The position numbers and the translations under genes are program-made. A stretch of 48,405 nucleotides of DNA, from assembly GCA_003223645.1 (NCBI GenBank), contig QHVT01000033.1, forward strand, positions 1 through 48,405, written 5' to 3'. Position 1 is the first letter of the stretch. Each line of letters opens with the position of its first letter. Of the stretch, positions 15,301 through 24,560 are shown in pieces. The notes beneath the pieces were generated by a model, which ran no database searches, had not been told where the DNA came from, and saw only the letters and a program-made list of their open reading frames with translations. This stretch comes from Acidobacteriota bacterium (GTDB lineage Bacteria; Acidobacteriota; Thermoanaerobaculia; Gp7-AA8).

Positions 15301-16416
15301 ACGAAGCGTCTCCACGAAGGCACGGCTGCGGTACTGAACCTCCTCGAACGTATCCAGCACGAGCAGCACCGGCAGCAAGGAATCCACCTCCAGTTTTTGA
15401 ATGAAGGCGACGAAATCGCGGCGGATGCTGTCGCGCGCGCGAACGTCCGACCGAGGGCCGCCCTTAGTGCTGCGGCCTGCCGAGGCGAGCAGCGAGCGCC
15501 ACGAACGCCGCAGCGCCTCCGCCGAGTCGGCGGCCTGCTCGTACTGCAGGCCGATCTGACGGACAGCCTCGACGAGGATCGATGCCGGCTCGTCGACCAT
15601 GACCGTGCGGCGGTCGAAGTCGAGATAGGCGAAGGGAAACGGCGTCCATTCTGCCGCCTTCGTGTGGTCCTGAATGAACTTCCCCACGAGCGTCGACTTG
15701 CCCACGCCGCCCACGCCAAAAATGAGAAATGGCTTCTTGCGCGTCCACGAGACGGCACGCGCGAACGTCTCGAGGAAGCCCTTCGACTGGAGAACGTCGA
15801 CGTAGATGCGGAGGTCGCGGAGCTCGGCTTCACGCCCTTCGAAGTCCTTTCCGACGAGACGGTCGAACGGCTCGAGCAGACGCAGAAGCTCCAGACGCCG
15901 ATCGATTTCCCTGCGCGAGGGGAATCCGCTCACGTCGTTACCGACGGCGTCGACAAAGGGAACGATCGAGGAGAGCGGCGCCAGGGGCAGGACTCGCAGG
16001 GCGTTCGGTCCATCGGTCTCCAGTGCAGTCAAAGCCGCGCGCAACGGGTCATTCGGTTCGGCGATGGCTGTGCTTCCGGCGAGCGCTTTGGCGAAGCGGT
16101 TTGTGCGGCTGAGGTGACGAAGGATGTCTGCGCGGACGTCGGGCAGGAGCGTCCAGAAGCCCGAGGCGGAACGATCGGCGATCGGAACGGAGTCGCTGAC
16201 GACGCTCCGGATCTGCATACGGTCCGCTGCGAGGTTCTCCAGGCTGGCGATGCGGAAGCGCGATACGACTGCCGCGGCTTCGTGTGCGTCGCTGAATACG
16301 ACCACGGTCGGCGTACTCGCGGTTCGTGCTCTCGCCGCCTGCAACTTGGCGTGCGCGAGCTCGATGGCTCGCTGGAGCTCGGGGCTGCGTTCTTCGTTCT
16401 CCACGCTCTCGCTCAA
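12388..16416 (-). CDS. STAND-type NTPase with dead trypsin-like domain and EAD1-like C-terminus
   Basis: 1342 residues. Residues 1-180 are an unrecognised N-terminal region. A STAND/AP-ATPase-type NTPase follows: Walker A FGVGGVGKST at 233-242, Walker B LLVLDTFEE at 351-359, sensor-type GRAS near 391, and GGNPL at 437-441. Residues about 580-1000 are helical and TPR-like. Residues 1043-1255 are homologous to the trypsin-like protease encoded two genes upstream, but the catalytic triad is lost: by alignment His becomes Pro1079, Asp becomes Arg1120 and Ser becomes Ala1201. Residues 1256-1342 (LAELRDVIMETFDLSAFRML) resemble effector-associated domain EAD1. The TTG start overlaps the upstream stop (TTGA) with GGAG eight bases before. 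It probably acts as the regulated sensor hub of a conflict system. Confidence 0.85.
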   Translation of the reverse strand: MSESVENEERSPELQRAIELAHAKLQAARARTASTPTVVVFSDAHEAAAVVSRFRIASLENLAADRMQIRSVVSDSVPIADRSASGFWTLLPDVRADILRHLSRTNRFAKALAGSTAIAEPNDPLRAALTALETDGPNALRVLPLAPLSSIVPFVDAVGNDVSGFPSRREIDRRLELLRLLEPFDRLVGKDFEGREAELRDLRIYVDVLQSKGFLETFARAVSWTRKKPFLIFGVGGVGKSTLVGKFIQDHTKAAEWTPFPFAYLDFDRRTVMVDEPASILVEAVRQIGLQYEQAADSAEALRRSWRSLLASAGRSTKGGPRSDVRARDSIRRDFVAFIQKLEVDSLLPVLLVLDTFEEVQYRSRAFVETLRDFIGKLAEDIPKLRVVIVGRASVPEFAFEEVIELAEFEEQSALAFLRKNGIANEELATTIFKQVGGNPLTLRLATAVFRIEQETSGNDFTKLAFVRKKNVQGQLFERILRHVHDPDVRRIAHPGLILRRVTPEIIRDVLAGPCGLDVATLERAQDLFNELQREIALVSPAEEPGVVKHRPDVRKIMLKALRDEEPVRVQAIHHAAVEYYRRFEDAVSRGEEIYHLLSLGELDEARQRFLPDVKANLWNALDEFNAPEKALLADLLGMEIPEDSRASASLEIWERAAVRSIDEYLKSGVVMAAVALLDERTERSAATMLRVREAAVYVELGRSALPSQQAAWLNKVNPRANAMPHERAFGFLERAAWLLSDAVRAYTFAGNWPAAFEALLASADLARRRNIPATADAALKEAETLARAQGDDIWLLRALVARRPAADNATAIDEIRSAAARIDEERWFREPALLRKTAAIVGAADVNLVQKAVRIAGGYSLRAKDERKLEEALAGWGRTVDLNTSVWKRAEWALGDSPSRLSIAAVVAQILGEEMPIEEQSAASRQQRGPKLKAHSAELAAMLLRSGVDVSALGDVLVRRFDRNVAAISFAKEPHAVFTDVLFRAEGEGWLAALLDALRQSATPSARLLSALDDLGIGVRVAYAGGPTLREKVLAEQVHSHRTAILLIEQRICRIEVEGAFRGTGFLIGPSHVLTSEPVVDAANIGETVVRFDYGAIGETAYSDGVPCTAKVFGFLAERLCVLELARPVAEEPVGGGQASHNSPARRTLDLRSGARVDGKSPIFWFWHSEKDGLQVSGSDALTVTDEGIALQANDRDRFAGGPCFDQEFRLVGVQCGPHPSRRRECLIMPVSKVVKSLEARELGSVIAQSGAVRMTSYELAELRDVIMETFDLSAFRMLLADRFRRHLPTIPMSSTFMVDVSVVLQHFHRLGLIGELIEALAIERPQESRLDELRRRYLGR

Positions 16417-17453
16417 TGGTTCTCCTGCCGGATTTTCCGAATCTGCAACGCGAGCTCTTTGCCCATGACGTCGAGCGGCGCGTCCGCAGCTTCCATCTTC
16501 AGAGCGATGTCGACGGCGTGCGTCGATGCGCGATCTTCCCGGTCCGTCACCGCGGGCAGATGCTCGCTGTAGAACTTCAGGAAGAAGCTGGTCAGATCGT
16601 CGACGGTGATCGGCGCGGTCTTGTCCTCCGTCACGATCGGGGCCATTTCCACCGGTAGGTCGCGCTCGTAGCTGATCAGCACCACACGCACCGACAACAG
16701 CGCCTCATCGACGCGTGCGCAGAATTCATCGACGAAATCGTCGACCGCGAGCGGCACGGAGACGGATTGAAAACCGTCGATGACGACCCACCAGGTCTTC
16801 GCCTGCGCCGCCGACGAGCGAAGCTGGCCGACGAACCAGTCGAAATACGCGACCGTCCAGCGGGCCAGCTGTTCGTTGCCGGGAGCCGGCGCACCGGCGA
16901 AGCCCATCTGTGAGGCGATCGCCGTTCCGAGATCGACAGGGGAGACGTCCTGCCCCGCGGCATAACGCACCAGATCGATGCGCACGAGCTCGAATCCGAA
17001 CTGCCTGGCGAGGTACTTGATGAGGTTCGAGGTGTACGTCTTGCCGGAGCGTGGTTCGCCGCGCACGACCAGGATGCGCGGACCGCCCATCGTTAGGATC
17101 CTCAGGGTCTGGCGCAGCGGGATGCGGTTGACGAACGGCCGGTTGTCCGCGAAACAGACGGCGTAGTGATCGAGAACGACCGCCGGCGCCACGATCGTGA
17201 GCGACGCGACGAACCTGCCGAGGTCGGGATCGTTCGGCCGCTTCCTGCGAAACGCATCGAGGAACTTGTCGATCCAGCCTTCGTTGTTCGCGGCCGTGAT
17301 CGCCTGGAACGCCACGTTCTGCAGGTTACCTGGCTCGGAGATCCGTTCGAGTTTGTCGTTCAGCCCCGCGACGAGCATCGTCAACTCCGCGTTCGTGAGG
17401 AGTGCCACGACGAGGTCGCTCAACTTCGTCACGTCGGCGCCGGTGATTTTCAT
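16413..17453 (-). CDS. EAD1-like domain plus P-loop ATPase
   Basis: 346 residues. Residues about 5-90 (LSDLVVALLTNAELTMLV, LERISEPGNLQNVAF, AANNEGWIDKFLDAF) match in pattern the EAD1-like N-terminus of the neighbouring protease. Residues 125-265 are a P-loop ATPase: Walker A VVRGEPRSGKT ending at 139, and Walker B TWWVVIDGF with Asp226. The rest is helical. ATG 17453 lies two bases after the protease stop and the gene's own stop overlaps the STAND gene, so all three are co-translated. The role is inferred: an ATP-dependent switch or adaptor that joins protease and STAND hub through EAD1-EAD1 contacts. Confidence 0.8.
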   Translation of the reverse strand: MKITGADVTKLSDLVVALLTNAELTMLVAGLNDKLERISEPGNLQNVAFQAITAANNEGWIDKFLDAFRRKRPNDPDLGRFVASLTIVAPAVVLDHYAVCFADNRPFVNRIPLRQTLRILTMGGPRILVVRGEPRSGKTYTSNLIKYLARQFGFELVRIDLVRYAAGQDVSPVDLGTAIASQMGFAGAPAPGNEQLARWTVAYFDWFVGQLRSSAAQAKTWWVVIDGFQSVSVPLAVDDFVDEFCARVDEALLSVRVVLISYERDLPVEMAPIVTEDKTAPITVDDLTSFFLKFYSEHLPAVTDREDRASTHAVDIALKMEAADAPLDVMGKELALQIRKIRQENH

Positions 17454-17455
17454 GA

Positions 17456-18556
17456 TCAGGCCGAGAGCGCGCCGTACTTCTGCCGCTTCTTCAGAAGGTT
17501 GACGATGAGTTGGATCGGAATGCCCTCGTTGTATCCGGGCCGATGGAGCTCGCTGAAGTCGGGATCGCCCGCGTGGTGCAATGCGATGAGCTTCCACTGC
17601 TGGTCGAAGACGGGGGAGCCGGACGACCCGCCCTCGGTGTTGGTCTGATACCGCAGCCTCGTACCGTTGCCGTTCGCCTTCAGCATTCCCTGCGTCTCCA
17701 TCGCCAGCGCGAGTGGATCGCCTTTCGGATGCTGCACGATGAAGACGGACGTTCCGGCTCTTGGTGATGCGGCAGGCGACAAGCCAAGGTCGATCGAGCC
17801 GCGGCTCGGGGCGTTCGTGTCGCTGCTGTTCAGGACGACCGGCTCCTCGGCGACTTTCTCCGCCAGTCGCAGCACGGCGTAATCCAGCTCCTCGGTCGTC
17901 GGCAGTGTTACCGGATCCACTTCGGAGTCCGCCGTTGCATACGGGCTGGAGTCGATGAGCCAGTCCGTGGAGAGTCTCACGATGCGGCCGTCGTCGACCT
18001 TGCCGTCCGGCAATTTCTTGTAATCGAACTGCACTCGGACATCGCTCGCTTGCGCCTTCTGGGCTTCGAGGGCCTGGATGACGTGGTAGTTCGTCAGGAG
18101 CGCCGACGGTCCGACAAGAAAGCCGGTCCCGAACACGATTCCCTCCGCGATGTCATAGCTGATGCGCGCGACTTGGCGTTCGATGGCGGCGAGCTTCTCG
18201 CGCCACTGCATGATGTTGAGGAAGCTGCTCGTTTTGACGACCAGCCGCTCGAGAGCGGCGTCGCTGACTTCACTCGTGCGGATCCCGAGTCCGAAGTGTT
18301 CCTGGGCGAAGGCATAGAGGCTGGCCTCGCGCGATCGAACCTTGCGCGCCGCCTCGACCAACTCGTCGGTCCAGAAGTCGCGATTCGCCTCGGCGATGAC
18401 ATCGAAGATCACCGCTTCCTTGTTGTCGGCCAGGCTGATCGATTCGAGATCGCGGTCCAGGGCATCGCTGAGGAGCATCCCGAACTGCTTAAACGTGAAG
18501 ACACGGAGCAGGATCTGCCGCAGTTTCTCGCTGTCGGAGCCGTTCAGTCTCGCCAT
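17456..18556 (-). CDS. EAD1-like domain plus active trypsin-like serine protease
   Basis: 366 residues. Residues about 8-90 are EAD1-like (LRQILLRVFTFKQFGMLLS, LESISLADN, ANRDFWTDELVEAAR). Residues about 125-350 are a trypsin-like domain with an intact triad: His158 (LLTNYHV), Asp225 (ELDYAVLRL) and Ser312 (EGGSSGSPVFD). There is no signal peptide, so it should act inside the cell. ATG 18556 has AGAAGG nine bases upstream and a perfect TATAAT at 18581-18576; the upstream ATG at 18577 overlaps that box. It is first in the three-gene operon and the likely effector: activated proteolysis of host proteins is the expected outcome for EAD-coupled proteases, but the target is unknown. Confidence 0.85.
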   Translation of the reverse strand: MARLNGSDSEKLRQILLRVFTFKQFGMLLSDALDRDLESISLADNKEAVIFDVIAEANRDFWTDELVEAARKVRSREASLYAFAQEHFGLGIRTSEVSDAALERLVVKTSSFLNIMQWREKLAAIERQVARISYDIAEGIVFGTGFLVGPSALLTNYHVIQALEAQKAQASDVRVQFDYKKLPDGKVDDGRIVRLSTDWLIDSSPYATADSEVDPVTLPTTEELDYAVLRLAEKVAEEPVVLNSSDTNAPSRGSIDLGLSPAASPRAGTSVFIVQHPKGDPLALAMETQGMLKANGNGTRLRYQTNTEGGSSGSPVFDQQWKLIALHHAGDPDFSELHRPGYNEGIPIQLIVNLLKKRQKYGALSA

Positions 18557-18575
18557 TCCGGATTGCCTTCTCGCC

Positions 18576-18581
18576 ATTATA
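18576..18581 (-). promoter_or_regulatory. -10 box TATAAT of the EAD operon
   Basis: A perfect TATAAT on the minus strand. Transcription would start near 18569, leaving a leader of about 13 bases with the AGAAGG ribosome binding site before ATG 18556. No clear -35 is seen upstream, where the GH16 remnant lies. Confidence 0.55.
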
Positions 18582-18757
18582 AGGAACAGCGTTGATCGGT
18601 CTGCATGACCGCGTAATCGTTGTTGAGCACCGGGTTGCGTGCGAGCAATTCGATGTCGATTTCGTCGTGCCAGTTCGGGATGTTGTCGCTGTGTAGAGCC
18701 CGTAGCCATGGACGCACTCCGACTTGTACTCGCCGGATGAAGCGGGAGCGGTGAGCT
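18580..18757 (-). pseudogene. Decayed GH16 beta-glucanase fragment
   Basis: In one minus-strand frame the bases encode LTAPASSGEYKSECVHGYGLY, and in another frame DNIPNWHDEIDIELLARNP then VLNNDYAVMQT. The first block resembles the GH16 segment before the active site (GEYRS...YGYGLYE), and the second contains the GH16 catalytic signature DEIDIE. About 20-25 residues between them and both gene ends are missing, and the frame changes at the join. This is a relic of a laminarinase or lichenase-type enzyme. It abuts the promoter of the EAD operon, so it may mark the insertion point of that cassette. Confidence 0.6.
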
Positions 18758-18766
18758 AGGGCCGAT

Positions 18767-20758
18767 TCACCACACCCGCACGCGTTCCGCCGGCCGCAAA
18801 TACAACTTCTGTCCCGGCTTCACGTTGAATGCGCTGTACCACGCATCGAGGTTGCGCGCGGTGTCCGCGCGATATTCCGCCGGCGCGTGTCCGTTCGTAA
18901 TGATCTGGCTGCGCAGTGCCTCGGGGCGCGTTTTGCGGCGCCACGCTTGTGCGAACGCGATGAAGAAGCGCTGGTCGCCGCGATAGCCCTGCTTTGTCGG
19001 GCCTTCTTTTCCCCCGAGGGAAGCGCGGTAGCCGTCGTAGGCGGCGGAGAGTCCGGCGACGTCGGCGATGTTTTCGCTGAGCGTCAGCTTGCCGTTGACG
19101 TGGATGCCGGGTAGCGGCTCGTACGCGTTGTACTGCGCTTCGAGTCGCGACGCGGCTTCGCTGAAGTGCGCGAAGTCTTCCGCGGTCCACCAGTTCGCGA
19201 GGCGTCCCAGTTCGTCGAACTGGCTGCCCTGGTCGTCGAAGCTGTGGCTGATCTCGTGGCCGATCACGGATCCGATTGCACCGTAGTTTTCCGCGGCGTC
19301 CGATTTCGGATCGAAGTAGGGCGGCTGGAGAATCGCCGCTGGAAAATTGAGCGCGTTCTGCAGCGGGAGGTTCAGCGCGTCGACGGTCTGCGGCGTCATC
19401 CACCACTCGCTCTTGTCGACCGGCTTGCCGAGTTTCGCAAGCGCTCTGCGATAGTCGAACAGCGCCGCGCGCTCGGCGTTGCCGAACGCGTCGTCGCTGC
19501 GCACGTCGAGTCCGGAGTAGTCGCGCCAACGTTCCGGGTAGCCGATGCCGACGTAGAGAGTGCTGAGCTTCGCCTTCGCTTTCGCCTTGGTCGCGGGTGT
19601 CATCCACGGCAGCGCGTCGATGCGCGTGCTGAACGCGGCGATCATGTTCTTCACCATCGACTGCACGCGCGCCTTCGACGACCCGGGAAAGTATTTGGTG
19701 ACGTAGAGCTTTCCGACTTCGTCGCCGAGGGCGAGGTTCGTTTCGTCGACGGCGCGCTTCCAGCGGTCGCGCTGCTGCGTCGTGCCCGAGAGCGCCGTGC
19801 CGTAGAAGCGGAAGCGCTCGCCGGCGAACGCTTTCGGCAGATAGTTGGACATGCGATCGATCGCGTGGAAGGTGAGATAGTCCCTCCACGTGTCGAGCGG
19901 CTCGCTGCCGGCGAGAAGAGCGATGCCGGTGACGGCGCGCGGATGCCAGACGATGATCTTCGGCTGCGACGCGAGTTGTGCGGCCGTAAAGTACGCCGGC
20001 CAGTCCAGTCCCGGCGCCTTCGCCGCGAACTCCGCGAGCGTCCAGGGGTTGTTCCCCTTCTGCACGTCCACCGATTCGGTCCGCGTCGCATGCGCCTCGG
20101 CGATCTTTCGCTCGAGGTCATAAATCCGCGCCGCGCGATTCGCGGCGTCGTCGATGCCGGTGAGCTGCAGCACGGAGGCGATGTGCTCGCGATATTTCTT
20201 CTGCAGCTCGACGTCGTTGGCGTCGGTGCTGATGTAGTTCTCGCGATCGGGCATGCCGAGGCCGCCCTGGAGGAGGTAGGGGACATTGATGGACGGGTTG
20301 GCGAAGTCGGGCGAGACCCAAAGGCCGAATACGCGATCGGTTTGAAAGTCGGTTGCGTTCAGCGCATCGACGTCGGCGCGGAGATCGCTGCCGAGTTTCG
20401 CGGCGAGCGCGCTGCGATCATTGATGGCGGCGATCGCGCGCAACTCGGGCTTCAGCGGATTCGGCCCGCGCGACTCGATCGTCTTCTCGTCCATGAACGC
20501 GGCGTAGTAGTCGCCGACCTTCGATCCCTTCGCGTTCCGAATCAGCTCCGCCGTTCTCCGGTCTGCTTGTTCGGCGACGATCGATCCGGTGCCGATGCTC
20601 GCGCGCTCGGGCGGAATCGGAGTCGCCTTGAACCAGGCGCCGTTCGCGAACAAGAAGAAGTCGTTGCCGGGCGCGACCGACGGGTCCATTCCTTTCGTGT
20701 CGATGGCGAGCGCTGCGGCGGTGTAGAGGACGAGGGCGAGAACCAGCGACTTGCGCAT
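18767..20758 (-). CDS. M13 family metallopeptidase (neprilysin/PepO type)
   Basis: 663 residues. The N-terminus is a signal peptide (KSLVLALVLYTAAALA), followed by the M13 opening MDPSVAPGNDFFLFANGAWF. The zinc site is VIGHEISHSFDDQGSQFD (HExxH) near residue 494, and the third ligand lies in ENIADVAGLSAAYDGY near 553. NxFPAAILQPPYFD is the usual substrate-binding segment. M13 enzymes cut short peptides outside the cytoplasm. The length is typical and the gene appears intact, ending in ERVRVW rather than the more common C-x-VW. It stands alone; GATAAT six bases before the ATG suggests a leaderless transcript. Confidence 0.95.
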   Translation of the reverse strand: MRKSLVLALVLYTAAALAIDTKGMDPSVAPGNDFFLFANGAWFKATPIPPERASIGTGSIVAEQADRRTAELIRNAKGSKVGDYYAAFMDEKTIESRGPNPLKPELRAIAAINDRSALAAKLGSDLRADVDALNATDFQTDRVFGLWVSPDFANPSINVPYLLQGGLGMPDRENYISTDANDVELQKKYREHIASVLQLTGIDDAANRAARIYDLERKIAEAHATRTESVDVQKGNNPWTLAEFAAKAPGLDWPAYFTAAQLASQPKIIVWHPRAVTGIALLAGSEPLDTWRDYLTFHAIDRMSNYLPKAFAGERFRFYGTALSGTTQQRDRWKRAVDETNLALGDEVGKLYVTKYFPGSSKARVQSMVKNMIAAFSTRIDALPWMTPATKAKAKAKLSTLYVGIGYPERWRDYSGLDVRSDDAFGNAERAALFDYRRALAKLGKPVDKSEWWMTPQTVDALNLPLQNALNFPAAILQPPYFDPKSDAAENYGAIGSVIGHEISHSFDDQGSQFDELGRLANWWTAEDFAHFSEAASRLEAQYNAYEPLPGIHVNGKLTLSENIADVAGLSAAYDGYRASLGGKEGPTKQGYRGDQRFFIAFAQAWRRKTRPEALRSQIITNGHAPAEYRADTARNLDAWYSAFNVKPGQKLYLRPAERVRVW

Positions 20759-20764
20759 GAGGCG

Positions 20765-20770
20765 ATTATC
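20765..20770 (-). promoter_or_regulatory. -10 box GATAAT, leaderless promoter of the M13 peptidase
   Basis: GATAAT on the minus strand, followed by CGCCTC and the start codon. No ribosome binding site fits in the six-base gap. Confidence 0.5.
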
Positions 20771-20799
20771 GTCGCTTGCGCGTCGCGGCCACTATCACG

Positions 20800-20920
20800 G
20801 GATGGCAAACGGCAGATGGCGGATGGCAGATGGCGGATGGTAGATGGCGGATGGTAGATGGCGGATGGCGGATGGCGTCGCTTCTGCCATCCGCCATCCG
20901 CCATCTGCCATCCGTTCATG
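20800..20920. repeat. Word-hairpin D, copy 2: GATGGCG/GATGGTA heptamers
   Basis: The left arm has about ten consecutive heptamers (GATGGCA, GATGGCG, GATGGTA alternating). The right arm has only about four (GCCATCC, GCCATCT), so the arms differ in copy number. It fills the gap between divergent genes. Confidence 0.9.
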
Positions 20921-20922
20921 AT

Positions 20923-20928
20923 TAGAAT
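20923..20928 (+). promoter_or_regulatory. -10 box TAGAAT of the aconitase-family gene
   Basis: TAGAATGCGCC directly after word-hairpin D copy 2, giving a leader of about 30 bases to ATG 20966. The same TAGAAT-GCCGC-type sequence occurs at 25853, 28195 and 38921. Confidence 0.5.
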
Positions 20929-20965
20929 GCGCCTGGCGTATCACGTTGTTGAAAGCAAAGGACCG

Positions 20966-22979
<2,014 letters not shown>

Positions 22980-22990
<11 letters not shown>

Positions 22991-23138
22991 GAGGCTGTGA
23001 AAAATCATCCGTCATCCTGAGCCGCGTAGACGGCGAAGGATCTCTAAATGGCAGACTCTTCGTAGTTTGAGATCCTTCGTCGCGCTTCGCCGACTCAGGA
23101 TGACGAGGGATTTCTTTCACAGCGGTTCAGGGATGACG
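22980..23138. repeat. Palindrome family H, full copy with outer arms
   Basis: The core arms are GTCATCCTGAGCCGCGTAGA...GGATCTC and GATCCTTCGTCGCGCTTCGC...AGGATGAC. Outer arms GGCTGTGAAAAATCATC and GATTTCTTTCACAGC extend the inverted repeat. The left outer end provides the stop codon of the aconitase-family gene. Confidence 0.9.
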
Positions 23139-23142
23139 AGAA

Positions 23143-24534
23143 TCACGTGGGCCGAGTGAACGCTCGCCCCGCTTGCGGTCTCACGATTTCCGCGAGGTCG
23201 CGCGCGAACAGCGCGGCATCGCGCGGCTCCAGCGTCGAGATCGTGACGCGGATCGCCGGCGGCGTGGCGATGCGGTAACGCTCTCCCGCTTTCACGCCCC
23301 ACCCTTTCTTCGCGAGCTCCTGCACCGTCGCAATCTCCTCGGCCACAGGAATCCATACGTTCAATCCCGACACGCCGTGCGCATCGATACCGCGCGCGCT
23401 CAGTTCGCGCAGAAGCGCGTTGCGCCGCTCCGCATAGACGCGCTGCGCGCGCAGCGGAGCACGGTCGCGCCAGATCATGGCGACGGTGCGCTGCAGGATG
23501 TGACTGACCCAGCGGATGCCGAGGGTCTGGCGGCCTTCGACGCGCGCGTGCGTTTGCGCGTCGGAGGCTAGGAACGCGACGCGGAGGTCGGGGCCGAACG
23601 ATTTCGAGACCGAGCGGACGACCGCCCACTTCTCTCGCGCTCTCAAAGTGGAGCGGCGGCCGCTCTCGGCCGCCGGCTTCTCGCGAGAGGTCGGCGGCCG
23701 AAGCGGCCGCCGCTCCACAGGTTCGGCGACGAGCGTGCGGTACTCGGCGCCGGCGATGACACCGGCGTGGTCGTCTTCGATGACCAGCACGTCCGGACGC
23801 GCGGCGAGCAGCGCGCGCAGCTCGCGCGCGCGGCGAGCGGAGAACGCGGCGCCGGTCGGGTTCTGCGCGCGCGGCGTCGCGATGAGCGTCTTGCACGAGC
23901 GCAGCGCGCGCTTGAGCTCGGACGGAAGCAGTCCTTCGTCGTCGACAGTCACGGGAACGGCGATGAGCGCGAGCGCGTGCAGGAGATCGAGCACGCCGGT
24001 GAAGCCGGGATCTTCGACGGCGACGCGATCGCCGGAGCGGAGATGTTCGCGCAGCACGCGCTCGAGGCCGTCGAGCGCGCCGCTGACGATCGCGACGTGA
24101 TCGGCTGGAATGTTGTCGTCGCGGAACTGCTCGCGCGCGAGCGCAAGGAGCGCGGGATCATTCAGCTCATCGCCGTACAACCGCTGCGCGAGCGGCGAGC
24201 GGCGCTTGCGCAGATCGGGGAGGAGGCGCACATCCGGGTTTCCATCGACCAGGTTGTACACCCCCTCGGGGACGGCGTGTTCGAACGGCAGCACCAGCGG
24301 GGGCGCCGGACGGACGCGCGTGCCGCGGCGGCCGTCGCTCACGATCACGCCGCGCTCCTGCAGGATCCGGAACGCCGCGGCGACGGTCGCGCCGCTGACG
24401 CGGAGGTGCTGCGACAGCGCGCGGACGGTGGGCAGCGCGTCGCCGGCGGCGAGCTTTCCGCCGGCCAGCGCCGACTCCACCGAGCCGGCGATGTTGACCG
24501 CGGTCGTCCCGCTGAGGTAATTTTGTTCTAGCAT
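23143..24534 (-). CDS. MocR-type regulator: GntR HTH fused to PLP aminotransferase fold
   Basis: 463 residues. Residues 1-75 are a GntR winged helix (GGKLAAGDALPTVRALSQHL, VSGATVAAAFRILQERGV). Residues about 90-450 have the class I aminotransferase fold with PLP-site features: NPTGAAFS, LVIEDDHAG and SVSKSFGPDLR with the Schiff-base Lys. An in-frame palindrome G (23648-23718) adds about 23 residues (VERRPLRPPTSRE onward) just before that Lys segment. The divergent gene encodes a PNPOx-like protein, the classic setting of PdxR/MocR regulators that sense PLP. Fewer than 30 bases separate the starts, and an inverted repeat spans them. Confidence 0.85.
   Translation of the reverse strand: MLEQNYLSGTTAVNIAGSVESALAGGKLAAGDALPTVRALSQHLRVSGATVAAAFRILQERGVIVSDGRRGTRVRPAPPLVLPFEHAVPEGVYNLVDGNPDVRLLPDLRKRRSPLAQRLYGDELNDPALLALAREQFRDDNIPADHVAIVSGALDGLERVLREHLRSGDRVAVEDPGFTGVLDLLHALALIAVPVTVDDEGLLPSELKRALRSCKTLIATPRAQNPTGAAFSARRARELRALLAARPDVLVIEDDHAGVIAGAEYRTLVAEPVERRPLRPPTSREKPAAESGRRSTLRAREKWAVVRSVSKSFGPDLRVAFLASDAQTHARVEGRQTLGIRWVSHILQRTVAMIWRDRAPLRAQRVYAERRNALLRELSARGIDAHGVSGLNVWIPVAEEIATVQELAKKGWGVKAGERYRIATPPAIRVTISTLEPRDAALFARDLAEIVRPQAGRAFTRPT
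23648..23718. repeat. Palindrome family G, copy in the MocR-type gene
   Basis: GTGGAGCGGCGGCCGCT...and...AGCGGCCGCCGCTCCAC arms, with an inner palindrome CTTCTCGCGAGAG in the loop. It lies in frame inside the coding sequence, between the core strand region and the PLP lysine. Confidence 0.9.
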
Positions 24535-24559
24535 AGAGTGAAGATTGTACTAGAACAAA
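24522..24559. promoter_or_regulatory. Inverted-repeat operator between MocR and PNPOx genes
   Basis: TTTGTTCTAG (24522-24531) and CTAGAACAAA (24550-24559) are perfect inverted repeats separated by 18 bases. The left arm lies in codons 2-4 of the MocR gene. The same arms can be read as TTGTTC -35 boxes for both strands, with TGTACT (24546-24551) at 17 bases for the plus strand and TATGCT (24530-24535) for the minus strand. Binding by the regulator would cover both promoters. The site is seen in the sequence; regulation is inferred. Confidence 0.7.
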
Positions 24560-24560
24560 C

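Noticed and set aside
15729-16112. Plus-strand frames within the STAND gene
   Set aside because: Antisense to a long frame with Walker and EAD1-like motifs; no motif or ribosome binding site of their own.
18577-18577. ATG 18577 as the start of the EAD protease
   Set aside because: It overlaps the TATAAT box; ATG 18556 has a ribosome binding site at normal spacing downstream of that promoter.
19166-20857. 563-codon open frame on the plus strand
   Set aside because: Antisense to the intact M13 peptidase, with arginine/valine-rich composition typical of reverse-frame shadows in high-GC DNA and no motif.
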